Shown in pieces: positions 1-8,270 of a stretch of 32,973 nt of DNA. This DNA is from Hyphomicrobiales bacterium (GTDB lineage Bacteria; Pseudomonadota; Alphaproteobacteria; Rhizobiales; Rhizobiaceae), in NCBI GenBank assembly GCA_900472785.1, contig UCJH01000037.1:1-32973 (forward strand). The letters run 5' to 3'. Position numbers and translations under genes: made by a program. The notes under the pieces are model-generated. The model had not been told where the DNA came from, did no database searches, and was given only the letters and a program-made list of their open reading frames with translations. Within the stretch, counting starts at the first letter, position 1, and the number at the start of each line of letters is the position of its first letter.

Positions 1-29
1 GTACACCGTACGAGTCAATCGCTTCGGAT

Positions 30-41
30 CGACATTTGTCG
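30..41. promoter_or_regulatory. Possible operator upstream of the TetR gene
   Basis: CGACA and TGTCG form a 5-bp inverted repeat with a 2-bp spacer, ending 43 bp before the TetR start codon. TetR-family regulators usually bind short inverted repeats in front of their own gene. That this is the operator is inference; the arms are short, so chance is a real alternative. Confidence 0.25.
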
Positions 42-84
42 TATTGTCGGCTTAGATCGGCGCATGGATCGGCAAGGATAACGG

Positions 85-783
85 ATGGCAGCCAAACGCA
101 GCGGCAAGCAGAGCAAACGGTCTCCAAGGGAAGTTGTACCGCTACCGGCTGAGCCGGAGACGCGCAATGAACCGCCTCTTTCTCTCGAACGGATCGTGGC
201 GACGGCGGTGGAACTGTTGGACGCCGAAGGAATTGACGGATTGAAGATGCGTCGGCTTGCCGATCGTCTCGGTGCGGGCGCGATGAGCCTTTATTGGCAT
301 GTCGGCAACAAGGAACAGGTCTTTGACCTGGCGCTCGATTCGGTACTCGCCTATCGCGAGCCGTCGCAAATGGGCGAGCCTCCGGGCTGGCGCGGCGATG
401 TCGTTCATATGCTCGAAGACTGGCGCGCCGTTATGCTGCGCCATCCCTGGTCGGCAGCGCTGCTGCCGCGCCGGGCACTCGGTCCCAACATTCTCGGCCG
501 CCTGGAACTGGTGAGCCGCACCCTGTCGGAAGCGGGCGTGGCGGAGACCGATCTGAATGTCGCGATATGGTCGCTCTGGAACTATGTGATCGGCGCTACC
601 GTCACCCGCGCGAGCTTCGACCTCTCGGACGACGACCGGGCCGCAGCGCAGCACCGCCTGACAGCTCTCAGCGAACATTACCCGACAATCGCGCGCGCGC
701 GCCTGCTGCTGGACAGCGACTGGGACGGCACCTTCCGGAAGGGTCTCGACTTCCTGCTCGACGGACTTTCTCCGGCACCTTGA
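85..783 (+). CDS. TetR/AcrR-family transcriptional regulator
   Basis: A 232-residue DNA-binding repressor candidate. The helix-turn-helix lies at about residues 33-80 and ends in MSLYWHVGNKEQVFD, close to the LYWHVKNK signature of the tetracycline-repressor subgroup. The rest fits the helical TetR C-terminal ligand domain. About 30 polar residues precede the HTH, an extension longer than in classical TetR. The ATG follows AAGGATAACGG, a reasonable ribosome site. The next gene on the same strand is a Tet-like MFS exporter, so the likely job is ligand-controlled repression of that pump. Classical tetR genes are divergent from tetA, whereas here both genes point the same way and are 329 bp apart. 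The family call is firm; ligand and target are inferred. Confidence 0.9.
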   Translation: MAAKRSGKQSKRSPREVVPLPAEPETRNEPPLSLERIVATAVELLDAEGIDGLKMRRLADRLGAGAMSLYWHVGNKEQVFDLALDSVLAYREPSQMGEPPGWRGDVVHMLEDWRAVMLRHPWSAALLPRRALGPNILGRLELVSRTLSEAGVAETDLNVAIWSLWNYVIGATVTRASFDLSDDDRAAAQHRLTALSEHYPTIARARLLLDSDWDGTFRKGLDFLLDGLSPAP

Positions 784-1112
784 CTTGTCCGTTGCCCGGC
801 CGATTACAAATCCGGACAGGATCACGGGCGCGGAGTCTTCGTTTGAAGCCTGAAATTCAAAGGCCTGTTTACCGCCGGCGCAGAGATGTGCTTGCGGCTC
901 GCCGTCGACGGGTGTAAAGGGCAATGGTCGCGAAAAGCGATCGTCTCCCTTGATCCGCCCCGGCGGCAGAGACGGTCAAGCACACGCCGGTCATGCCCTT
1001 TGCGCATGACCTGGCCAGCGGTTCCCGGAAACAATGCCCGACCCATGTCAGGCCCCATCGCAAGCGACCGACACCCCGCGGGGCCGCGTGCTTGCGTCGA
1101 TCGGAACGCGCC
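784..1112. other. Intergenic region between TetR gene and MFS gene
   Basis: This 329-base stretch has no convincing gene. Open frames exist in several registers, but their translations are Arg/Ser/Pro-rich shadow sequence. The only notable structure is a 10-bp GC palindrome, CCCCGCGGGG, at 1074-1083, about 30 bp before the MFS start codon. It could lie in the leader of the exporter mRNA. I see no clear promoter hexamers or terminator. Confidence 0.4.
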
Positions 1113-2318
1113 ATGAGCAAACCCCTTATCGTCATTTTCATCGCCATTGTCCTCGATGCCGTCGGCATCGGCCTCATCTTCCCAATTCTTCCATCGCTGC
1201 TCAAGGAGGTCACCCATGCCGAAAACGTGGCGCCCTTCATCGGCATCATGACGGCGCTTTATGCGGTCATGCAGTTCGTTTTCGCCCCGGTGCTCGGATC
1301 GCTGAGCGACCGGCTCGGCCGGCGTCCGGTTTTTTTGATCTCGCTTGCCGGAGCGGCAGTCAACTATCTTTTCCTGGCCTTCGCGTCCAATCTCTGGATG
1401 CTGCTCGCCGGCCGTGCGATTGCCGGCCTGACGAGTGCCAACATTGCCGTGGCGACCGCCTATATCACCGATATTTCCCCGCAGGATAAGCGGGCGCGCC
1501 GCTTTGGCCTGTTCAACGCCATGTTCGGCATCGGGTTCATTGTCGGCCCGGTCCTTGGCGGCCTGCTGGGGGACTATGGGCTACGGCTGCCGTTCATCGC
1601 CGCAGCGGTGCTCAACGGCGGCAATCTCCTGCTGGCGCTGTTCATCCTGCCGGAATCGCGCCAGTCGACCGGGGAGAAGGTCGATCTCGCCAGCCTCAAT
1701 CCGCTTCGGCCACTGCGCTGGGTGTTCACGGTAAAGCGGGTGCTGCCGGTCATCCTCATCTTTTTCCTGTTCAGCGCCACGGGCGAAGCCTACGGCACCT
1801 GCTGGGCTCTGTGGGGCGGCGATGCGTTCCACTGGAACGGGCTCTGGATCGGCCTGTCGCTCGGCGCTTTCGGCATTTGCCAGACGCTGGCGCAGGCATT
1901 CCTTCCCGGGCCGGCTGTGAAGCTGCTCGGCGAGCGCGCCGCCATCCTGACGGGCATTGCCGGCGCCTGCACCGCGCTGACCGTCATGGCGTTTGCGGAC
2001 CGGAGCTGGATGATCTTCGCGATCATGCCGGTTTTCGCGCTTGGCGGCATTGGCGTTCCGGCGCTGCAGTCGCTGGCGACCCGGCAGGTCGACGAAAGCA
2101 GCCAGGGCCAGTTCCAGGGTGTGCTGGCGTCGGCCCTCAGCCTCGCCTCGATCGTCAGCCCGCTCTTCTTCTCAAGCGTCTATCTCCTCATCAGGGAAGA
2201 ATGGCCGGGCGCCGTCTGGCTATCGGTCGTGGCCGTCTACGCGCTCAGCATACCCCTGGTTCTCGGCCTGCGGTTCACGACGCCCGCAGCCGGGCCGGCA
2301 ACGGAGAATGCAGGCTAG
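1113..2318 (+). CDS. MFS exporter of the Tet(A)-like drug:H+ antiporter family
   Basis: A 401-residue, 12-TM inner-membrane transporter. The start is placed at the ATG of MSKPLIVIFIAIVLD because the 40 upstream residues are Arg-rich and not membrane-like, and the shorter form matches the roughly 400-residue length of Tet proteins. Seen in the sequence: Asp15 in LDAVGIGLIFP, MFS motif A GSLSDRLGRRP at 62-72, Arg101, and motif C GIGFIVGPVLGG at 139-150. Aligned from memory with TetA(B), the intramembrane Asp84 is Asn and Asp285 is Ala, so tetracycline should not be assumed as substrate. The TetR-type regulator lies directly upstream. The family is certain; the substrate is unknown. Confidence 0.85.
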   Translation: MSKPLIVIFIAIVLDAVGIGLIFPILPSLLKEVTHAENVAPFIGIMTALYAVMQFVFAPVLGSLSDRLGRRPVFLISLAGAAVNYLFLAFASNLWMLLAGRAIAGLTSANIAVATAYITDISPQDKRARRFGLFNAMFGIGFIVGPVLGGLLGDYGLRLPFIAAAVLNGGNLLLALFILPESRQSTGEKVDLASLNPLRPLRWVFTVKRVLPVILIFFLFSATGEAYGTCWALWGGDAFHWNGLWIGLSLGAFGICQTLAQAFLPGPAVKLLGERAAILTGIAGACTALTVMAFADRSWMIFAIMPVFALGGIGVPALQSLATRQVDESSQGQFQGVLASALSLASIVSPLFFSSVYLLIREEWPGAVWLSVVAVYALSIPLVLGLRFTTPAAGPATENAG

Positions 2319-2369
2319 ACGAGGATCGATGACAGGAACCGACTGGTCGCCTCGGCCCGACGAGGACAA

Positions 2370-2481
2370 CGTGTGACGGCTCCGCAGATAGAGCGCACCG
2401 GCGATCTTGATAAGCGTATAGGCGGCGGTGAATGTCTGCGCCGGGAAGGCAAGATCGGAGATACCTATGTTTGTCTCCTCC
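2370..2481 (-). pseudogene. Possible decayed start of a LysE/RhtB-type exporter gene
   Basis: On the minus strand a strong Shine-Dalgarno sequence, GGAGGAGA (2474-2481), is followed six bases later by ATA (2466-2468), where an ATG would be expected. The frame reads ISDLAFPAQTF and then TAAYTLIKIAGALYL, which resembles the LKxxGAxYL segment of LysE/RhtB exporters but lacks the preceding first helix. It then runs into unrelated sequence and the end of the MFS gene. This suggests a gene relic with an internal deletion and a lost start codon. The match is short, so the call is tentative. The remainder of the 2319-2612 gap holds nothing else I can support. Confidence 0.25.
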
Positions 2482-2612
2482 GGACGATGGGACAGCCATA
2501 GTCCCGACTTGCGGATTTTTCAATCGTTCCGACATCCGCATTTCTTCAAATAAAAGAGCTTTTGCATAGACGGGAATCGGGTAAAAGCACCGTGAATTCA
2601 AAGGAGAAGACC

Positions 2613-3170
2613 ATGAGCACAGCCCTTTTGATCATCGATGTCCAAAACGCCATCGTCGCGGGCCTCGGGACGCCGGAGCGGCAGCCGGCGATCGATGCCG
2701 CGCTCAACCAGATGATCGGCCGGCTGCAGGTCGTCCAGGCTCGGGCGCGCACAGCCCACATCCCGGTCTTCATCGTCCAGCATGACGGCGGCCCCGGCGA
2801 CCCGCTGGCGCGCAGCAGCATGGGCTGGGGGCTTCGGCATGAAATCGCCCCCGTGGCCGGCGAAGCGGTGATCCACAAGAAGAGCTGCGATTCGTTCTTC
2901 GGCACCGATCTCGATGCGCAGCTGCGCCAGCGGTCGATCAGCCATCTGGTGATTGGCGGCTGCATGACGCAATTCTGTATCGACACGACGGCGCGCCGCG
3001 CCGTCACGCTCGGCTATGACGTCACGCTTCTTTCCGACGGCCATGCGACGGCCGACATGGGTAAGCTGACCTTCGAGCAGATCATTGCCCACCACAACGC
3101 CGTGCTCGATGGTTTCGACGCCGGTGCCCATGCCATCGCCCTGCGGCCCAGCGCCGAGGTCACTTTTTGA
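2613..3170 (+). CDS. Isochorismatase-family cysteine hydrolase
   Basis: A 185-residue soluble enzyme of the isochorismatase/nicotinamidase fold. The Asp-Lys-Cys triad is visible: Asp9 in LLIIDVQN, Lys90 in the HKKSCDSFFGT segment, and Cys122 in the GGCMTQFCIDTTARRA segment. A cis-peptide-type Gly-Gly-Cys-Met precedes the nucleophile loop. The start is set by the ribosome site AAGGAG seven bases before ATG; an upstream in-frame start would add 17 residues without homology. Such enzymes hydrolyse amides, carbamoyl compounds or isochorismate, and the sequence does not identify the substrate. It is convergent with the EamA exporter gene 25 bp away and has no operon partner. Confidence 0.88.
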   Translation: MSTALLIIDVQNAIVAGLGTPERQPAIDAALNQMIGRLQVVQARARTAHIPVFIVQHDGGPGDPLARSSMGWGLRHEIAPVAGEAVIHKKSCDSFFGTDLDAQLRQRSISHLVIGGCMTQFCIDTTARRAVTLGYDVTLLSDGHATADMGKLTFEQIIAHHNAVLDGFDAGAHAIALRPSAEVTF

Positions 3171-3195
3171 AACGCGGCTTTTCCAAGTCCCCTTT

Positions 3196-4101
3196 TCAGG
3201 AATTGTGCAGCGGTCGCGACCTGCGCCAGGCCGAAGGCGACCAGCCGAGGTTCATGCCCGCCGCGGCGAGCAGGATGATGGCCGAGCCGGCAATCTGCAG
3301 CGGCTGCAGCGCATGGCCGAAAGCCACGCGATCGACGAGAATGGCGGCGATCGGATAGATGAAGGACAGCGCGCCCGTCAGATGCGTCGGCAGCTTCTGG
3401 ATGGCTCCATAGAGCAGCACATACATCAGGCCGGTATGGACGACGCCCATGGCGACCAGCATCGCCCAGGGGCCAGCCGATTGCGGGTGCGCCGACAGAT
3501 CGACGAACGGCGCCATCATCAGCACGCCGGTTGTAACCTGGATCAGCGCGATCAGATGCGGTGGCGTGCCTTTCAGCCACTTGGCCGCCAGTGCGGCCAG
3601 CGCGTAGAAGAAGGCGGCGCCGAGCGCGAGCAGGATGCCGATGCCATAGCGGCCGCTTGTTCCCGCTCCGCCGCCCTTGCCTTCGACGATGGCCAGCATG
3701 CCGGCAAAGGCGAGCAGCAGCCAGAATAGTTTTACCCGCGTGATCTTTTCGCCCAAGAACAAAGCACCGAGGCCGAGAAGCATGAAGGGCTGCGTGTTGT
3801 AGACCGTGGTGGCGATCGAGATCGAGGCTTGGCTGTAGGAGGCAAACAAAAGCAGCCAGTTGGCGACGATGGCGATGCCGCCGAGCACCGCGATGACAAA
3901 GGTGCGCCAGGTCAGAATTCCCGTACGCAGGAAACCGAGCGCACCGCAGACGACAAGCAGGCTCAGCGCGCCGAAGAAGCACCGCCAGAAGACCACGCTT
4001 GCCACCGGCTGGCCGGACATCACCACGAACCAGCCGATCGTTCCCGAAATGAGCATCGCCGCGCTCATCTCCACCGTCCCCTTGCGGATATCCCTGTCCA
4101 T
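3196..4101 (-). CDS. EamA/DMT-family exporter
   Basis: A 301-residue integral membrane protein with about ten hydrophobic segments arranged as two EamA repeats. The first repeat runs from about residue 12 to 135 (MLISGTIGWFVVMSG onward) and the second from about 155 to 285, ending with LIALIQVTTGVLMMAP-type and FIYPIAAILVDRVAFG-type helices. The drug/metabolite transporter family exports amino acids, metabolites or drugs. The gene is divergent from an Lrp/AsnC regulator across a 134-bp region, a common arrangement in which the Lrp protein senses an amino acid and switches on its exporter. Family call firm; substrate inferred only as amino-acid-like. Confidence 0.88.
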   Translation of the reverse strand: MDRDIRKGTVEMSAAMLISGTIGWFVVMSGQPVASVVFWRCFFGALSLLVVCGALGFLRTGILTWRTFVIAVLGGIAIVANWLLLFASYSQASISIATTVYNTQPFMLLGLGALFLGEKITRVKLFWLLLAFAGMLAIVEGKGGGAGTSGRYGIGILLALGAAFFYALAALAAKWLKGTPPHLIALIQVTTGVLMMAPFVDLSAHPQSAGPWAMLVAMGVVHTGLMYVLLYGAIQKLPTHLTGALSFIYPIAAILVDRVAFGHALQPLQIAGSAIILLAAAGMNLGWSPSAWRRSRPLHNS

Positions 4102-4151
4102 GATGTCGCTCCCTGCTTCGATCCGCAGAGAATATTCGGCAGTTCAGGATT

Positions 4152-4225
4152 TATCCATGATCAAGGATAGGCAAATCGCAATTCTTGCCTTACAATTCCA
4201 GAACAAAATTGAAAAATGCCTTACA
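4152..4225. promoter_or_regulatory. Divergent EamA/Lrp control region with repeats
   Basis: The 134-bp divergent spacer contains an inverted repeat, TATCC-N8-GGATA (4152-4169), and two direct copies of TGCCTTACA (4186-4194 and 4217-4225) spaced 31 bp apart start to start, or about three helical turns. The second copy runs into the ribosome site of the Lrp gene. Phased AT-rich sites are typical of Lrp-family binding. Regulator binding here is inference. Confidence 0.35.
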
Positions 4226-4235
4226 GGAGAAACAC

Positions 4236-4673
4236 ATGCTTGATGCCGTCGATGGACGCCTGCTCGATCTTCTCGCGGACAATGCCCGCCTGTCGTTGAA
4301 GGAGATCGCAGCGGCCGTCGGCCTGTCGTCGCCGAGCGCCGCCGATCGGCTGCGCAAGCTGGAGGAGCGCGGGGTGCTCGACCGCTATACGATCAGCATC
4401 AATCCTCCCGCCCTTGGCTATTTTCTGCAGGCGATCGTCCGCGTCCGGCCGATGCCGGGGCAGTTGCATATCGTCGAGAAGATCATTCAGGAAACGCCGG
4501 AGATCGTCGAATGCGACAAGGTGACGGGTGACGACTGCTTCATCGCGCGGATCTATGTGCGTTCGATGGAAGAGCTCGACGGCATTCTCGACAGAATTGC
4601 CGAGCGAGCCCAGACCAACACCTCGATCGTCAAATCCTCGCCGGTCAAGCGCCGGCTGCCACCCTTGTCCTGA
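4236..4673 (+). CDS. Lrp/AsnC-family transcriptional regulator
   Basis: A 145-residue regulator. The N-terminal helix-turn-helix covers about residues 5-50 (ARLSLKEIAAAVGLSSPSAADRL), followed by the RAM effector domain from about 60 to 140 with VTGDDCF at 97-103, where amino acids bind in this family. The start is the ATG after AGGAGA; an upstream in-frame ATG adds 17 nonhomologous residues. It probably controls the divergent EamA exporter. Its stop codon TGA (4671-4673) directly abuts the reverse-strand stop of dut (4674-4676), so the two genes meet tail to tail with no spacer. Confidence 0.9.
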   Translation: MLDAVDGRLLDLLADNARLSLKEIAAAVGLSSPSAADRLRKLEERGVLDRYTISINPPALGYFLQAIVRVRPMPGQLHIVEKIIQETPEIVECDKVTGDDCFIARIYVRSMEELDGILDRIAERAQTNTSIVKSSPVKRRLPPLS

Positions 4674-5144
4674 TCAGACGCCTGTGGAACCGAAACCACC
4701 GGCACCGCGCGCCGTCGTTCCGGCAAGGCCGGTCTCTACCAGCGCCACCTGCGTTACCGGCGCCACCACCATCTGCGCGATGCGCATACCGCGTTCGATG
4801 ACGAAATCCTCTTCGCCGAGATTGACGAGCAAAACCTTCACCTCGCCGCGATAATCGCTGTCGATCGTGCCCGGCGTGTTGAGGCAGGTGATGCCATGCT
4901 TGAAGGCAAGGCCGGAACGCGGGCGGATCTGCGCCTCGTATCCGTCGGGAATCTCGAAAATGAAACCGGTCGGTACCAAAGCGCGCTTGCCGGGCGAAAG
5001 CACCATCGGTTCACCGTCAGCAACGGCGGCCCGCAGGTCCATGCCGGCAGCACCCGCCGTCTCGTAGGACGGCAGGTCGATCTCCGCGCCATGTGGCAGG
5101 CGGACGAGGCTCAGGATCGGGCGGGTCTGTGCGTGAAGGGTCAT
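4674..5144 (-). CDS. dut: dUTP diphosphatase (dUTPase)
   Basis: A 156-residue homotrimeric enzyme that hydrolyses dUTP to dUMP and pyrophosphate, keeping uracil out of DNA. All five dUTPase motifs are present: AGMDLRA (33-39), [10 protein letters not shown] (75-84), [11 protein letters not shown] (92-102, with catalytic Asp95), [11 protein letters not shown] (117-127) and the C-terminal [11 protein letters not shown] arm (146-156). The start [11 protein letters not shown] gives the standard length; the frame stays open upstream but is not dUTPase-like. It is divergent from prfC across 90 bp. No strong ribosome site is visible. Confidence 0.96.
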   Translation of the reverse strand: MTLHAQTRPILSLVRLPHGAEIDLPSYETAGAAGMDLRAAVADGEPMVLSPGKRALVPTGFIFEIPDGYEAQIRPRSGLAFKHGITCLNTPGTIDSDYRGEVKVLLVNLGEEDFVIERGMRIAQMVVAPVTQVALVETGLAGTTARGAGGFGSTGV

Positions 5145-5234
5145 TGCCGCATTAGCCGTCCCGCACCCGGTCCGGTCAATTGCATATTCTCGCCCGAGCC
5201 TGTAGAAGACGCCGCAATTCACAGGATTCACATC

Positions 5235-6818
5235 ATGGCCGAAAGTCTCGCCGAGGCGGTTTCCCGCCGCCGCACCTTTGCTATTATCGCGCACCCGGAT
5301 GCGGGCAAGACCACGCTCACCGAAAAGCTGCTCCTGTTCGGCGGCGCCATCCAGCTCGCCGGCGAGGTCAAGGCCAAGAAGGATCGCATCCAGACGCGGT
5401 CCGACTGGATGAAAATCGAGCGCGAACGCGGCATCTCGGTCGTCACCTCGGTGATGACTTTCGAATACGGCGGCAATGTCTTCAACATCCTCGACACGCC
5501 CGGCCACGAGGACTTCGCCGACGATACCTACCGCACGCTGACGGCGGTCGATGCGGCGGTCATGGTCATCGACGCCGCCAAGGGCATCGAGCCGCGGACG
5601 CTGAAGCTGTTCGAGGTCTGCCGCATGCGCGACATTCCGATCATCACCTTCATCAACAAGATGGACCGAGAAAGCCGCGATCCCTTCGAAATCCTCGACG
5701 AGGTCGAGGAGAAGCTGGCGCTCGATTGTGCCCCGATCACCTGGCCGATCGGCCGGTCGAAGACCTTTTCAGGCTCCTATCATCTTGCGGCCAACACGGT
5801 ACGCGGGTCCGACACGCAGGAAATCCCGACCAAGGTCAACGGACCGGAAGCCGTCGCCAACCGCCTGCCGGAAAACGAGCGCGACACTTTCGTTGAAGAA
5901 CTGTCGCTGGCGATCGAGGCCTGCAAGCCCTTCGACAAGAAGGCCTTCCTTGAGGGCCACCTGACGCCGGTCTTTTTCGGCTCGGCCCTGCGCAATTTCG
6001 GCGTCCGCGATCTCATCAATGCGCTTGGCGATTTTGCGCCGTCGCCGCGCGACCAAGTCGCCGACACCCGCACGGTGCATGCGACCGACGACAAGATGAC
6101 GGCCTTCGTCTTCAAGATCCAGGCCAACATGGACCCGAACCACCGCGACCGCATCGCCTTTGCCCGCATCTGCTCCGGCAAGCTGGAGCGCGGCATGAAG
6201 GCGCGGCTGTCGCGCACCGGCAAGCAGCTTGGCCTGACCGCACCGCAGTTCTTCTTCGCCTCGCAGCGCCAGCTCGCCGACACAGCCTATGCAGGCGACG
6301 TGGTCGGCATTCCCAACCACGGCACGCTGCGCATCGGCGATACGCTGACGGAGGGCGAACAGCTGGTGTTTCAGGGCGTTCCCAACTTCTCGCCGGAAAT
6401 CCTGCGCCGCGTACGGCTTGAGGATGCGATGAAGGCAAAGAAGCTCAAAGAAGCCTTGCAGCAGATGGCCGAGGAAGGCGTCGTGCAGCTGTTTTCGCCG
6501 GAGGACGGCTCGCCCGCCATCGTCGGCGTCGTCGGCGCTCTGCAGCTCGACGTGCTGAAGGAGCGGCTGCAGGGCGAATACGGCCTTCCGGTGTCGTTCG
6601 ACATGGCGCGCTTCTCGGTCTGCCGCTGGATTTCCTCCGAAAAGCCCGGCGAGATCGACCGCTTCGTCACCGCCCGCCGCGGCGACATTGCCCGTGACCT
6701 CGACGGCGATCCGGTGTTCCTGGCGCAGGACGGCTTCTCGCTGAACTACGAGTCCGAGCGCTGGAAGGACATCAAGATGGTGGCCATCAAGGAATATCAA
6801 GTCGCCAAGGCGGCGTGA
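5235..6818 (+). CDS. prfC: Peptide chain release factor 3 (RF3)
   Basis: A 527-residue translational GTPase that removes RF1/RF2 from the ribosome after peptide release. The GTPase motifs are clear: G1 AHPDAGKTT (19-27), switch I around ERGISVVTS (64-72), G3 DTPGHEDF (87-94) and G4 NKMD (141-144). The EF-Tu-like domain II and the RF3 C-terminal domain follow. Length equals that of E. coli RF3. The start [21 protein letters not shown] matches the usual N-terminus; the open frame extends another 113 codons upstream through dut antisense sequence and should not be used. A reductase gene follows 22 bp downstream on the same strand, probably in one transcript. Confidence 0.97.
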   Translation: MAESLAEAVSRRRTFAIIAHPDAGKTTLTEKLLLFGGAIQLAGEVKAKKDRIQTRSDWMKIERERGISVVTSVMTFEYGGNVFNILDTPGHEDFADDTYRTLTAVDAAVMVIDAAKGIEPRTLKLFEVCRMRDIPIITFINKMDRESRDPFEILDEVEEKLALDCAPITWPIGRSKTFSGSYHLAANTVRGSDTQEIPTKVNGPEAVANRLPENERDTFVEELSLAIEACKPFDKKAFLEGHLTPVFFGSALRNFGVRDLINALGDFAPSPRDQVADTRTVHATDDKMTAFVFKIQANMDPNHRDRIAFARICSGKLERGMKARLSRTGKQLGLTAPQFFFASQRQLADTAYAGDVVGIPNHGTLRIGDTLTEGEQLVFQGVPNFSPEILRRVRLEDAMKAKKLKEALQQMAEEGVVQLFSPEDGSPAIVGVVGALQLDVLKERLQGEYGLPVSFDMARFSVCRWISSEKPGEIDRFVTARRGDIARDLDGDPVFLAQDGFSLNYESERWKDIKMVAIKEYQVAKAA

Positions 6819-6840
6819 CCGGAGAGCGAAGGAAACGCCG

Positions 6841-7872
6841 ATGACGACGCAACAGGATGCCGCTTCACCAAAAGACAAGGCGATCTGCATCTTCGGCGCC
6901 GGCGCCATCGGTGGAGCGCTTGCGGCGCGGCTGGCAACGGCGCAGGCGCTGAGCGGCGCGACGATATCCGTCGTCGCCCGCGGCGCGCACCTGCAGGCCA
7001 TCCGGGACGGTGGCATTCATCTCTGGGCTGCCGACAGCACGGAGCCTCTGGTAGGCAAGGTCCATGCCACAGACACGCCCGCCGATCTCGGAAAGCAGGA
7101 TCTGGTGGTCGTGACGCTGAAGGGACACCAGCTCGCGGCCGCAGCCGACGACATCGCCGACCTTCTGAAGCCCGGCGGTCGGGTCGTGATGATCCAGAAC
7201 GGCATTCCCTGGTGGTATTTCCACGGCGACACGGCAAGCGGTCTTGAGGGCAAGCGACTCGACGCGCTCGATCCCGACGGCCGGATCTGGGAAGCGATCG
7301 GGCCGGAACGGGTGATCGGCGGCGTCATCTATCAGGGCGCGCAGATGAGCGAGCCGGGGCATATCCGGCTTTCCGGCTTCGGCCTTCTGCATATCGGCGA
7401 GCCGACGGGTGCCCTGTCCGACGATCTCTGGGAGATCACAGCGCTCCTGCAGGCAAGCGGCTGGACGGTGAAGCCGACCGACCGCATCCGCGACGAGATC
7501 TGGCTGAAGCTCCAGGGCAATGCCGCCTTCAACCCGATCAGCGCGCTGACCCGCACGACCGTTGCCGCGATGCTCTCGGATGCCGGCCTTCTCGATCTGA
7601 CGCGGCGGGTGATGACCGAAGTGCGCGACGTCGCCGAAGCGCTCGGCTGCCGGATCAGCCTGACGATCGACGAACGCCTCGACCACAGCCGGGCGCTGGG
7701 CGCGGCTCGGACATCGATGCTACAGGATGTCGAGCAGGGACGCCGCCTGGAAGTCACGCCGCTCACCCGCGCCGTCAGCCTGCTCGGCAATCTGGCCGGC
7801 GTGCCCACGCCCGCCAACGATATCATTCTCGCGCTGGTCAGCGAACTCGACCGCGCTCTGGCGCAGCGCTGA
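6841..7872 (+). CDS. Ketopantoate reductase-family (PanE/ApbA) NAD(P)H oxidoreductase
   Basis: A 343-residue dehydrogenase. The Rossmann fingerprint GAGAIGG is at 19-25, an ASN-Gly pair (Asn120, Gly121) follows strand 5, and the catalytic set K223-x3-N227-x3-N231 (KLQGNAAFN) corresponds to Lys176, Asn180 and Asn184 of E. coli PanE by memory alignment. ApbA_C forms the C-terminal half. PanE reduces 2-dehydropantoate to pantoate for CoA synthesis. The protein is about 40 residues longer than E. coli PanE and many paralogues act on other 2-oxoacids, so a gene symbol is withheld. It lies 22 bp after prfC and 26 bp before a VOC protein gene, suggesting co-transcription. Confidence 0.85.
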   Translation: MTTQQDAASPKDKAICIFGAGAIGGALAARLATAQALSGATISVVARGAHLQAIRDGGIHLWAADSTEPLVGKVHATDTPADLGKQDLVVVTLKGHQLAAAADDIADLLKPGGRVVMIQNGIPWWYFHGDTASGLEGKRLDALDPDGRIWEAIGPERVIGGVIYQGAQMSEPGHIRLSGFGLLHIGEPTGALSDDLWEITALLQASGWTVKPTDRIRDEIWLKLQGNAAFNPISALTRTTVAAMLSDAGLLDLTRRVMTEVRDVAEALGCRISLTIDERLDHSRALGAARTSMLQDVEQGRRLEVTPLTRAVSLLGNLAGVPTPANDIILALVSELDRALAQR

Positions 7873-7898
7873 ACTCGTCTGCAAAACGGGATGCATCC

Positions 7899-8255
7899 AT
7901 GACCGTTCGCCGCATCGTCGCCAATCTCCATGTGCCCGATCCGAAGGCCGCCGACGCCTTTTATGGCGAACTGCTCGGGCTTGACCTTGCCATGGACCAT
8001 GGCTGGATCCGAACCTATGCATCGGACGCAACGCAGACTGTGCAGTTATCCGTCGCCAGCGAGGGCGGCTCCGGCACGCCGGTGCCGCAGCTGTCGATCG
8101 AGGTCGATGATGTCGACGCGGTCTACGCGAAAGCCCGGGCGATGGGCTTTGCGATCGTCTACGACATCACCGACGAGCCGTGGGGCGTCCGGCGCTTTTA
8201 TGTCCGGGACCCCTCCGGTGCCGTCGTCAACATTCTCTCCCACCGGGAACGCTGA
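7899..8255 (+). CDS. VOC-superfamily (glyoxalase/bleomycin-resistance-like) protein
   Basis: A 118-residue protein with two beta-alpha-beta-beta-beta modules: RIVANLHVPDPKAADAFYGE at the start, and QLSIEVDDVDAVYAKARAMG then RRFYVRDPSGAVVNIL in the second half. This layout defines the vicinal-oxygen-chelate fold found in glyoxalase I, dioxygenases and drug-binding proteins. The metal-ligand positions are not clearly complete: His11 is present near the first strand but the usual final Glu appears replaced (VVNILSH). Function cannot be assigned. It follows the reductase by 26 bp and its stop lies in a stem-loop shared with the convergent HAD gene. Confidence 0.82.
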   Translation: MTVRRIVANLHVPDPKAADAFYGELLGLDLAMDHGWIRTYASDATQTVQLSVASEGGSGTPVPQLSIEVDDVDAVYAKARAMGFAIVYDITDEPWGVRRFYVRDPSGAVVNILSHRER

Positions 8256-8270
8256 CGCGCAAGGTCAGCG
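8250..8270. terminator. Shared stem-loop at convergent gene ends
   Basis: CGCTGAC (8250-8256) and GTCAGCG (8264-8270) form a perfect 7-bp stem with a 7-base loop. It contains the stop codon of the VOC gene and that of the HAD gene, so it could end both transcripts. No long T-tract follows on either side, so intrinsic termination would be weak. Confidence 0.45.

Noticed and set aside
4671..4676. TGATCA at the Lrp-dut junction as a regulatory palindrome
   Set aside because: It is simply two opposite TGA stop codons back to back; six bases are too few to argue for a binding site.
5769..7016. A 415-codon minus-strand frame across prfC
   Set aside because: It is antisense to RF3 and the reductase gene, with low-complexity composition and no family resemblance.
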